NCBI RefSeq assembly: GCF_000502955.1
Contig: NZ_AYWO01000018.1
Location: 1 to 39,809 of the forward strand
DNA length: 39,809 nucleotides
Source: Mesorhizobium sp. LNHC252B00
Lineage (GTDB): Bacteria > Pseudomonadota > Alphaproteobacteria > Rhizobiales > Rhizobiaceae
Direction: 5' to 3'
Part shown: positions 27,527-34,342 of the stretch, piece by piece
Numbering within the stretch: position 1 is the first letter of the stretch
Layout of the letters: the number at the start of each line of letters is the position of its first letter
Program-made: the position numbers and the translations under genes
Notes under the pieces: model-generated
The model's input: only the letters and a program-made list of their open reading frames with translations
What the model was told of the DNA's origin: nothing
Database searches by the model: none

Positions 27527-28905
27527 GCGAGGAGCGATGGGAAGTACCGACGACTTGGGCGTGGGCTTCTATTGGTGAGATAGCCGAGGTTGTAGGTGGC
27601 GGCACGCCGTCGACCGGCGACGACAGCAACTTCGTCGAACATGGTATTCCGTGGCTAACGCCGGCTGATCTTACAGGCTATCGGGACGTTTACATCTCCC
27701 GTGGTCGTCGTGACCTTAGCGAGAGGGGGTATCGGGCCAGCGCAGCCCGCATTGTGCCGGCGGGAACGGTATTGTTCTCATCGCGAGCGCCTGTTGGGTA
27801 TTGCGCCATTGCAGGTGGAGAGATCAGCACAAATCAGGGGTTCAAGAGCTTCGTTCTAAAGAACGGGCTAAGTCCAGAGTACACGCGGCACTACCTTCTG
27901 GCTTCGGTGGACTATGCCGAAAGCAAGGCGAGCGGGACAACATTTAAGGAGCTGTCCGGCAGCCGCGCCGCCGAACTTGCGGTTCCGGTTGCACCGGCCG
28001 CCGAGCAAACGCGGATCGTGACGAAGATCGACAGCCTTACCGGCAAATCCGGGCGCGCCCGCGATCACCTCGACCACATCCCCCGTCTCGTCGCGAAGTA
28101 CAAGCAGGCCGTTCTGGCGGCGGCGTTCACAGGGGACTTGACGAGAGAGTGGAGGGAAACGAGCAAAGCCAGCGGTACTTGGAACTTTGTGAGTTTGGAT
28201 GAACTGGTCGACGAGGGGCCAACAAATGGTTGGTCACCTAAGAGCGGACCAGATGCCAAGGGTGCGCTTACCCTCAAATTGACGGCGACCACCTCGGGCG
28301 TGATGCGACTGGACGCCGACGCCATAAAGCGCATCTTCGAGAGCCCGGCTCGCACATCGAGTTATTGGCTAAGACCCGGTGATTTGCTCGTGCAGCGGGC
28401 CAACAGTCTTGAATATGTGGGCGCCTCAGCGATCTTTGACGGGCCTCCTAACACATACATTTATCCGGACTTGATGATGCGATTGCGCATCTATGATCAC
28501 GACAAGCGGCGATATGTCTGGAGGTTCTTGAACTCGCCGAACGCACGTGAGTATCTCCAGAGGCACGCTACCGGCACCGCCGGCAACATGCCTAAGATCA
28601 GTGGAGCAACGCTTCGAGCACTGACTGTGCCGGTCCCGAGCCTTGATGCCGAATATGCGGAGGTCGTCCGACGCATAGAAACCGCCTTCGCGTGGATCGA
28701 CCGCCTTGCCTCCGAAACGATCAGCGCCCACAGGCTGGTCGACCACCTCGACCAAGCGATCTTCGCCAAAGCCTTTCGAGGCGAACTCGTGCCGCAAGAC
28801 CCTGCCGACGAACCCGCATCCGTATTGCTGGAGCGGATCGGGGCCGAGCGCGGCACCGCACTGAAGGAGAGGCGCGGACGAGGCCGGCCGAGGCTTTCCT
28901 CGTAG
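27523..28905 (+). CDS. hsdS: type I specificity subunit, HsdS
   Basis: A 460-residue subunit with two target-recognition domains. TRD1 (about 8-160) starts WAWASIGEIAEVVGGGTPST and contains IPWLTPADL. It is followed by the central conserved helix EQTRIVTKIDSLTGKSGRARDHL to AAFTGDLTREWRE. TRD2 (about 220-380) includes YWLRPGDLLVQRANS. The distal conserved helix (RRIETAFAWIDRLASETISAHRLVDHLDQAIFAKAFRGELV) mirrors the central one. The recognised bipartite DNA sequence cannot be read. GGAGG lies 7 bases before ATG 27523. Both repeats look intact, so the enzyme should be active. Confidence 0.95.
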   Translation: MSEERWEVPTTWAWASIGEIAEVVGGGTPSTGDDSNFVEHGIPWLTPADLTGYRDVYISRGRRDLSERGYRASAARIVPAGTVLFSSRAPVGYCAIAGGEISTNQGFKSFVLKNGLSPEYTRHYLLASVDYAESKASGTTFKELSGSRAAELAVPVAPAAEQTRIVTKIDSLTGKSGRARDHLDHIPRLVAKYKQAVLAAAFTGDLTREWRETSKASGTWNFVSLDELVDEGPTNGWSPKSGPDAKGALTLKLTATTSGVMRLDADAIKRIFESPARTSSYWLRPGDLLVQRANSLEYVGASAIFDGPPNTYIYPDLMMRLRIYDHDKRRYVWRFLNSPNAREYLQRHATGTAGNMPKISGATLRALTVPVPSLDAEYAEVVRRIETAFAWIDRLASETISAHRLVDHLDQAIFAKAFRGELVPQDPADEPASVLLERIGAERGTALKERRGRGRPRLSS

Positions 28906-28914
28906 GGCCGTAAC

Positions 28915-29835
28915 ATGACCATTCCCGACTATCAGTCGTTGATGCTTCCAGTCCTACGCCTTGCCGAGGAGGGCGAGAAGAGGGTTATGGACGTAGTTGG
29001 CCGTATCGCCGATGAGTTTGATCTGACACAGCAAGAGCGCGAGGAAATGCTCCCCAGCGGTCGCCAGCGCGTCCTGCACAACCGCATTCATTGGGCGAAG
29101 TTCTACATGTCGAAAGCAGGCTTGATCACCTCCCCTGGTCGCGGGCGGTTCATCGCTACCAGCGCGGGGCGCGAACTGCTGGCCGGAAATCCGCAGCGGA
29201 TCGACGTGACGATGCTAATGTCCAATCCATCATTCAGGGAGTTCTACAAACCAGAACGCGCTGAGGACGAACCTGCGTCCTATCCCTCGCCAAATCCCGA
29301 GCCCGACGCCGCTACACCCGAAGAGCAAATCGAGGCAGCATTCCGCTCCGTTCAGCTCGCGTTGCGGGCCGAGCTGCTGGAACGCATTGCGCAAAACAGT
29401 CCAGCGTTCTTCGAGCAACTGATCGTCGACCTTCTCGTAGCTATGGGATATGGCGGGTCTCATAAGAATGCTGCCGAGCAGCTTGGCCGCTCCGGCGATG
29501 GCGGGATCGACGGCGTGGTGAACGAAGATCGCCTCGGGCTCGACAGAGTGTACGTGCAGGCCAAGCGGTACGCGTTTACAAACACAGTTGGACGACCCGA
29601 CGTGCAGGCATTCGTCGGCAGTCTCGTCGGCTTAGGTGCAACCAAAGGCGTCTTTGTCACGACCTCGACGTTCAGCCCTCAGGCGCGCGATTTCGTAAAG
29701 CATCTGTCCCAAAGAGTGATCCTGATCGACGGCCAGACGCTCGGTGATCTCATGATCGAACATGGCGTAGGCGTTCGCATCAGCCGCGCCATCGAGTTCA
29801 AGCGGCTCGACGAGGATTTCTTCTCAGAAGAATAG
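28915..29835 (+). CDS. mrr: Mrr-type restriction endonuclease
   Basis: A 306-residue protein with an N-terminal Mrr winged-helix domain (about 1-100; LMLPVLRLAEEGEK, ILHNRIHWAKFYMSKAGL-like helix) and a C-terminal Mrr_cat PD-(D/E)xK nuclease domain. FEQLIVDLLVAMGYGG precedes the catalytic RSGDGGIDGVV (about 194-204) and VYVQAKRY (about 213-220, Q-x-K), and GATKGVFVTTSTFSPQA follows. Mrr enzymes cut DNA carrying certain foreign methylation. Start ATG 28915 is 9 bp after the hsdS stop with AGGG upstream, so it is the fourth gene of the hsd operon. If active, it must tolerate HsdM methylation. Confidence 0.93.
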   Translation: MTIPDYQSLMLPVLRLAEEGEKRVMDVVGRIADEFDLTQQEREEMLPSGRQRVLHNRIHWAKFYMSKAGLITSPGRGRFIATSAGRELLAGNPQRIDVTMLMSNPSFREFYKPERAEDEPASYPSPNPEPDAATPEEQIEAAFRSVQLALRAELLERIAQNSPAFFEQLIVDLLVAMGYGGSHKNAAEQLGRSGDGGIDGVVNEDRLGLDRVYVQAKRYAFTNTVGRPDVQAFVGSLVGLGATKGVFVTTSTFSPQARDFVKHLSQRVILIDGQTLGDLMIEHGVGVRISRAIEFKRLDEDFFSEE

Positions 29836-29856
29836 GGCGGTGGAACTCAGCCATCC

Positions 29857-29919
29857 ATGACGGTTTGTCGAGAGCCCGTCATTTGCCTATCCAAAATGGA
29901 CACCTAAGGATTGGATAGG
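29857..29919. terminator. two dyads between convergent mrr and parB-like genes
   Basis: atgacgg (29857-29863) pairs with ccgtcat (29876-29882), and cctatccaa (29886-29894) pairs with ttggatagg (29911-29919). They fill the 90-bp gap between two converging operons, so a bidirectional stop is likely, although no clear T-run follows either stem. Confidence 0.45.
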
Positions 29920-29925
29920 GTTAGG

Positions 29926-30744
29926 TTAGAACTCACTCTGCTCGTCGTCCTCCGGCAGGAAGTCCCGCAATTCAGCGACAACCTCAGGCAACTTGCGACC
30001 GAAATACGTCGCCAACGCCATCGCGGCGACCTCCGGATGCTTGGCCATGCTGGTTGAGAACTCCTTGGCGAGACGGTCCGCGAACCGCTGGGCCAGTTCC
30101 TCTTTCCATTGCTCGCGGTCTCCGTCGCTCATCTCCTCAGCGGAGCCTTCTGCTGCCTCACGAGCCCGCCACCATGAAGGATAGTTAAACGCGTCTTGCC
30201 CGAGCCTCTTACGAACGCCCCGCATGTTGCCGACTTGCGCTACTGACACACCGGCCGCCTTAGCGATCTCGGCCTTGCTGTGCTGATCGAGTTGAACGAG
30301 CCTCCAAGCGTAGTCCTGTCGCTCGCGCGAGGCCATGGGCAGCTTCACCTGAGAGTTTGCCCTTCCGGCCTCCAGCACGGCTTCCTGCGGCGTTCCTTGG
30401 AAGTACCGCACAGGGATGCCGACAACCGTTCCTACCCGCCGGTACGCTTCCATTCGGTGATGACCGTCAACGAGAACCGCCTTTGGTCCGACCGGCAGGA
30501 CGGTCACGGGTTCAACCTTACCAAAATTCTGAATGGTTCGAGCAAGGTCACCTATGTGCTTCTCGCTGATCTCGCGAGGCTGGAACAGTTCCGGCATAAG
30601 CGTGATCTCGTCGAGTGCCAATTCAGCCGGTCGAGCGCATTGTTGCTCAACTTCAGTCGCTGACACCAACTCTGCCAGGAGCCGGGCGGGTTCAAATAAG
30701 CTATCGTTGGTTTCCTGGATAGCCGCAGTCATATCTCCATCCAT
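29926..30744 (-). CDS. ParB/Srx-fold nuclease-domain protein, orphan
   Basis: A 272-residue ParB-like protein. The ParB N-terminal fold spans about residues 45-125 (LALDEITLMPELFQPREISEKHIGDLARTI to AVLVDGHHRMEAYRRVG) and keeps the nucleotide-binding motif GHHR (94-97). A helix-turn-helix follows (SKAEIAKAAGVSVAQVG, about 157-173), then an acidic helical C-terminus. No ParA is encoded in the window, so plasmid-type segregation is unlikely; a regulatory or DNA-processing role is inferred. Start ATG 30744 lies 10 bp after the upstream gene; ATG 30732 with GGAG close by is an alternative. Confidence 0.8.
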   Translation of the reverse strand: MDGDMTAAIQETNDSLFEPARLLAELVSATEVEQQCARPAELALDEITLMPELFQPREISEKHIGDLARTIQNFGKVEPVTVLPVGPKAVLVDGHHRMEAYRRVGTVVGIPVRYFQGTPQEAVLEAGRANSQVKLPMASRERQDYAWRLVQLDQHSKAEIAKAAGVSVAQVGNMRGVRKRLGQDAFNYPSWWRAREAAEGSAEEMSDGDREQWKEELAQRFADRLAKEFSTSMAKHPEVAAMALATYFGRKLPEVVAELRDFLPEDDEQSEF

Positions 30745-30754
30745 CACTTTGGAC

Positions 30755-31387
30755 CTATGCTCGTTGCGGTTCGGGGAAGGCTTTGCACCGATGCTCGACA
30801 AGAAGCTCGCAAGCCTTCTCCAGCGCCTCGCCCATGTGCCTCAGGACCCTTCCGCGCGGCCTCGGATACACGTGCAATTCGGTCGCGGTCGGGCCCTCAC
30901 CCCATCGCTTGTGCGTGCCCGAAGCCATCCGATGAACGAGCTTGGCGGCCTGCACCTGCTTGAACTCAGCCTTCCGTTCGGCCTGTGCGTCGTCCCTAAT
31001 GATCATCTCAACTGCCAGCCACGCGGCGACCACTCGACGTGGGTCGATGCCGACCTTTCGCAGCCTCGCCCAAGCGGCTTTGGCACGGTCCTGCGGTGAC
31101 AGCCCGCGCAACCGGAAAGCCTCCATATGAGGCCCCGAGGTTTGCAGAAGAGTAGTCACGCGCTCGACCGCATTGACCACGTAGGTGTCGGTTTTGTTTC
31201 CCTCCAGCCATGCCAGGGCAGCGACCCGATAGGGGCTGATCTCTCGTGCCGCGTAGGACGGCCGGTAAGGGCTTCCGTGGCGGGCATAGTGATCGGCATG
31301 GGAGCGGCAGAACCGCGTGTCCAAGCCATCTCCTGTACCCGCACGAGCCGGCCTACTGCACCCGACCACGCGGCATCGGGTGAACAT
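30755..31387 (-). CDS. zinc-finger protein of mobile elements, function unknown
   Basis: A protein of about 210 residues. Just after the chosen ATG (31387) it has a C-x4-C...C-x2-H cluster (CRVVGCSRPARAG to FCRSHADHYARHGSP), a pattern also seen at the start of some phage HNH-type proteins. No HNH catalytic core follows, so the role is open. The rest is helical and basic (SPQDRAKAAWARLRKVG, ERKAEFKQVQAAKLVHRMASG). The start is uncertain: TTG 31456 (with GAGGATG) and GTG 31417 are in frame. It lies 10 bp upstream of the ParB-like gene and is probably co-transcribed with it. Confidence 0.65.
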   Translation of the reverse strand: MFTRCRVVGCSRPARAGTGDGLDTRFCRSHADHYARHGSPYRPSYAAREISPYRVAALAWLEGNKTDTYVVNAVERVTTLLQTSGPHMEAFRLRGLSPQDRAKAAWARLRKVGIDPRRVVAAWLAVEMIIRDDAQAERKAEFKQVQAAKLVHRMASGTHKRWGEGPTATELHVYPRPRGRVLRHMGEALEKACELLVEHRCKAFPEPQRA

Positions 31388-31556
31388 CGCGCTTGGTTCG
31401 TTGGCCCGGCCGTTCACTTCGGCTTTCCGCTCGTGCTTCGCAGTCCAGTTGGTCAATGGTCGTCATCCTCAAAGTAGCCACCCCGCATCAGCGGAGGGGC
31501 AAGCGTCTACTGCGGCGCAGCCGGCAGGGACAACCGCAAATGTGTCCTGACCTCGA

Positions 31557-32204
31557 TTACCCAACGTCAGGGTTCGCCGCGAGATGGTCGGAAGGTGCAA
31601 GGCGCTTTGCCAGCTTTGCGAGGGTGGACCGCGAGCAGTTGGTGGCCCGCACAATCGTGTTCCAGCTCTGCCCCTTCCGAAGCATTTCCAAGATGGCCTC
31701 GTTGCGCTCAGCGTCCTCGGGCCTGCCCTTCATGCGCCCCTCGGCCTTCGCCTTAGCGAGGCCCTGAGCCTGTCTGCGGCGTCGGTCATCGTAGTCCTTA
31801 CGAGCGATGGCAGCGAGCATGTCGAGCAGCATCTCGTTGATGGCGTCGAACATGCGTCCGGTGAAGGCGTCCTCGGTCTTCAGCATCATGTGCGAGGTCG
31901 GCAGGTCCAGCGCCACCACCTTAACCTCTCGGTCCTTGATCTCGCGCTTGAGCTGGTCCCAGTCCTTGTCCGACAGGCGGCTCAGGCGGTCGACCTGTTC
32001 GGTGAGCAGAATGTCGCCCGGCTTGCTATCCTTGAGCAGCCGGAACAGCTCCGGCCTGTGCAACGACGCGCCGCTCTCGTTCTCCTCATAGGTGGCGGCA
32101 ATGGTCAGCCCCCGCTCCCGGCAGAACGCCTCAAGGTCCCCTCGGGCGCGCCCTGCGTCCTGTTCCTTGGTTGAAGCCCTCAGGTAGGCTCGGATGAATG
32201 TCAT
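31557..32204 (-). CDS. serine recombinase (resolvase/invertase family)
   Basis: A 215-residue small serine recombinase. The N-terminal catalytic domain opens FIRAYLRASTKEQDA with the nucleophile Ser11, and has LLTEQVDRLSRLSDKDW (the conserved D-R-L-S-R) and the long E-helix near EMLLDMLAAIARKDYDDRRRRQAQGLAKAKAEGR. A C-terminal helix-turn-helix (EMLRKGQSWNTIVRATNCSRSTLAKLAK) binds DNA. The start ATG 32204 has an excellent GGAGGG 6 bases upstream. Its partner site is probably close by: repeated GGTTCG motifs lie directly upstream. It is a second recombinase in an element that already has a tyrosine integrase. Confidence 0.93.
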   Translation of the reverse strand: MTFIRAYLRASTKEQDAGRARGDLEAFCRERGLTIAATYEENESGASLHRPELFRLLKDSKPGDILLTEQVDRLSRLSDKDWDQLKREIKDREVKVVALDLPTSHMMLKTEDAFTGRMFDAINEMLLDMLAAIARKDYDDRRRRQAQGLAKAKAEGRMKGRPEDAERNEAILEMLRKGQSWNTIVRATNCSRSTLAKLAKRLAPSDHLAANPDVG

Positions 32205-32226
32205 AGTGCCCTCCAGTTCGGTTTGA

Positions 32227-32297
32227 CTGGTTCGCTAATAGGCGGTTCGCTTTGAGTGGTCAAGGGGTATTTCTCGAACCAGACCAAGCCCGGTTCG
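32227..32297. promoter_or_regulatory. GGTTCG repeat cluster upstream of the serine recombinase (candidate res site or operator)
   Basis: ggttcgc occurs at 32229-32235 and 32244-32250 (15 bp apart) and ggttcg again at 32292-32297. An 8-bp perfect inverted pair ctggttcg (32227-32234) and cgaaccag (32275-32282) spans the cluster. It sits in the only gap (147 bp) between the recombinase and the unknown operon. Resolvases commonly bind and recombine at sites next to their own gene; that use here is inferred. Confidence 0.5.
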
Positions 32298-32351
32298 GAA
32301 AGGGCACACCTTAAGAAACCAAGCCTCACGGCAAGGTCAATCGCGGTAGGA

Positions 32352-32729
32352 TTAGTCGCGGGTCAGGAGCGCCTTGACAGACTTGTGTTCCCATGTCGGT
32401 GCATTGAGTAAGACTGCAGCTCTGTCAGGCTGATCCCAGATAGCTGAAGAGTGGCCCCAATAGAAGAAATGCGCCTTCTTACCTGTCGTAAGAGCTTTCT
32501 CGCTGTCTGTGCCCGCTTTGGTGTACAGAACAACGAGGTCCCCGGCTGCCACGAGTTTGTACGTGAACCAGTATGTGTAATGCAGGCCGATGGTGACGTT
32601 TCCGTTCTCATCGAGACCTGACTGAGCCATCAGATAGTCTCCGACATCTGTCGACGACCTTACTCTCAGTGTAATCCTTTCGTGCGCTAGGTCGCCTGCT
32701 CTTATGATGGATCGAAGCTCTAAGTTCAT
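32352..32729 (-). CDS. small soluble protein of unknown function (unknown module, gene A)
   Basis: A 125-residue protein not recognised. It has no signal or membrane segment and looks beta-rich, with aromatic blocks LHYTYWFTYKLVAAGDLVVLYTKAG and GKKAHFFYWGHSSAIWDQPDRAAVLLNAP. ATG 32729 overlaps the stop of the upstream membrane-protein gene (ATGA), so the two are made together, probably in fixed ratio. The frame is open further upstream but that overlaps the neighbour. The pairing of a soluble protein with a tiny membrane protein inside a restriction island would fit a sensor/effector pair, but this is only context. Confidence 0.7.
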   Translation of the reverse strand: MNLELRSIIRAGDLAHERITLRVRSSTDVGDYLMAQSGLDENGNVTIGLHYTYWFTYKLVAAGDLVVLYTKAGTDSEKALTTGKKAHFFYWGHSSAIWDQPDRAAVLLNAPTWEHKSVKALLTRD

Positions 32730-33151
32730 TTGACCAGCCACTTTGTTAATGTGCCGCCGCAAACCAACGCTATCCCAAGCGCGAGCGCACCCGCCCCCGC
32801 CAATCCAGTGCCCCAGACGACCGGGGCAAACCCCAGAAGTGCAGAGCCCACCGCAACGGTGAGGGTGGAAAGAATGTCCCACCCCGCTGACTTTGTTGCT
32901 TGCACGGTGAGGATGGCGGCGCGCTTATCCGCTTCATAGAACTTGTCGCGATAGCTTTGGGCGTCGAACAGTTCCCTTTCCAGTCTGTCAACGTCATCCA
33001 GGAGCATCTTCCGGACGCCGGGCGCCTTCAACTCTTCCTCGCTGAGTTCTCGGCGAACACCGAGGAATGACCTACGCCCTTTCGACTGGGGTGCTTGCTG
33101 CTGTGGAACAGGTAGAAGCGGCTCCTCGTCAGGTGCTGCTTTGTCGGTCAT
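32726..33151 (-). CDS. two-helix membrane protein of unknown function (unknown module, gene B)
   Basis: A 141-residue protein with a polar, Pro/Gln-rich N-terminus (to about 30). A charged stretch follows (RRSFLGVRRELSEEELKAPGVRKMLLDDVDRLERELFDAQSYRDKFYEADKRA, about 27-80; likely coiled coil). The C-terminus is two adjacent transmembrane helices (WDILSTLTVAVGSALLGFAPVVW and GLAGAGALALGIALVCGGTL) forming a hairpin. The long helix plus hairpin design resembles membrane effectors of several defence families, but no family is recognised. Start ATG 33151 has AGGAGGG about 8 bases upstream. A perfect dyad lies 37-50 bp upstream. Gene A overlaps its stop. Confidence 0.75.
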   Translation of the reverse strand: MTDKAAPDEEPLLPVPQQQAPQSKGRRSFLGVRRELSEEELKAPGVRKMLLDDVDRLERELFDAQSYRDKFYEADKRAAILTVQATKSAGWDILSTLTVAVGSALLGFAPVVWGTGLAGAGALALGIALVCGGTLTKWLVK

Positions 33152-33188
33152 GTTCCGGCCCTCCTGCAGCGATAGCAAACCTGTGTGA

Positions 33189-33201
33189 CGATACCGTATC
33201 G
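33189..33201. promoter_or_regulatory. palindromic operator candidate upstream of unknown genes B-A
   Basis: cgatac-c-gtatcg is a perfect 6-bp dyad about one base, 37 bp upstream of the gene B start and in the 146-bp gap between gene C's 3' end and gene B. It suggests the B-A pair has its own regulated promoter rather than relying on read-through from integrase and gene C. Confidence 0.5.
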
Positions 33202-33297
33202 CTTTCGCAACTTGGCGGATTGCTTAGCAGATTTCCGTCCTTTGGCGATAGGTTCGCGGAGGGGTACGGGGGGTCGGCGCGCGTGCCAGCTATCCGA

Positions 33298-34293
33298 TCA
33301 CCCGCGCGGATTTTTTGCCGGAGATTTCCGAGCCCTTTTGGCTGGCTGTACTTTCTCCCCCGGCTTCCTGATCGCGGCCAAGGGGACGGTCATGATTGCG
33401 CACTCGCCGCTATCGTGTCCGGCACGGGTGAACAGCCCCTCGGTCTCGCCATTGCGAGGTACCGGAACGCCCCTTCCCGTCCAGCCACAGTCGGCACACA
33501 CAGGGCGCTCCCACGCAACCTCCGGCAAGTCCTCGCGCCACCCCTCCTCTGGAAAGAGGTGGGGGGAACCACATTCCGGGCACAGCTCGGGTACCCCGCG
33601 TATCTGCCGAACTACCAATGAAATAGCCAGGCCCAAAGCATGTTCGACTGCCGCAAGGGCGGCTTCGGCGTCGTGCCAAGTAGCTGAGTGGGCGTGTGTC
33701 AACCAGTTCGAGAACACCCATGCGTCGGTCAACATCGACTTGAAGAGATGGCGTCGTTCCCGCTGATCAGCCCCAGGAAGTGCTGTGTTGCAGATCAGAT
33801 CGGTCCAAGCGCGAAAGTCTGCCCTCTTGGGGACCGGCTCCGTAGCCCATTCAGTGATGTCCTGAGCAACGCGAATAAACGCAAGAAGAACCTCGCGGGC
33901 TCGCATCCCTACGGCTTGGTAGTCGGCCACTTTCTGGGCCTGCCCCAAAGCGTCCGTGGCTTCGGCCAAGCCTGCGAGCACATCCCCAAAAGGAATAACG
34001 CGACTGTCAGACTTTCGCTGCTGCTCGGTGCGCGGGACACGCAAGCAGAGGCCCACGTGGAAAGTAACCACAAGATCCATGTTGGGAAACTGCTCTTGCG
34101 AGTAGAGGTTTGTCGGATTGGTAATGACCCACCAACGACCACCGTTCGTGTGAACATCCCACACATCGTGCCGGTGGCCGATAAGGGCCTCCGAATAGAC
34201 CTTCTGTAGGAACGTCACCTTCGTGCGCTTAGGCGACTGCGATAGTAGGTACCTGACAACGTCGGCTCTTTCCTCCTCGGTTGCGGTCAACAT
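33298..34293 (-). CDS. zinc-ribbon protein of unknown function (unknown module, gene C)
   Basis: A 331-residue protein not recognised. The first 70 residues form a conserved-looking block (SQSPKRTKVTFLQKVYSE, HDVWDVHTNGGRWWVITNPTNLYSQEQFPNMDLVVTFHVGLCLR). A helical middle (about 110-225) includes FSNWLTHAHSATWHDAEAALAAVEHALGLAI, reminiscent of the DUF4145/HEPN-like helices also seen at the HsdR N-terminus. A zinc ribbon follows (CPECGSPHLF at about 236 and PVCADCGWTG at about 264), and the tail is lysine-rich (PAKRARKSPAKNPRG). ATG 34293 was chosen; an in-frame TTG at 34353 would overlap the integrase. It follows integrase after 49 bp on the same strand. Confidence 0.7.
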   Translation of the reverse strand: MLTATEEERADVVRYLLSQSPKRTKVTFLQKVYSEALIGHRHDVWDVHTNGGRWWVITNPTNLYSQEQFPNMDLVVTFHVGLCLRVPRTEQQRKSDSRVIPFGDVLAGLAEATDALGQAQKVADYQAVGMRAREVLLAFIRVAQDITEWATEPVPKRADFRAWTDLICNTALPGADQRERRHLFKSMLTDAWVFSNWLTHAHSATWHDAEAALAAVEHALGLAISLVVRQIRGVPELCPECGSPHLFPEEGWREDLPEVAWERPVCADCGWTGRGVPVPRNGETEGLFTRAGHDSGECAIMTVPLAAIRKPGEKVQPAKRARKSPAKNPRG

Positions 34294-34342
34294 GCGCGTG
34301 TCTGTCCTCGTTTTGCTACGGCAAATCTGCTCAGGTTTGGCG

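Noticed and set aside
29926..30744. ParB plasmid partition gene
   Set aside because: No ParA or parS cluster is visible and the setting is a tRNA-integrated island.
33067..33766. Plus-strand frames opposite gene C
   Set aside because: They run antisense to a gene with a zinc ribbon and a plausible start, and have no ribosome sites.
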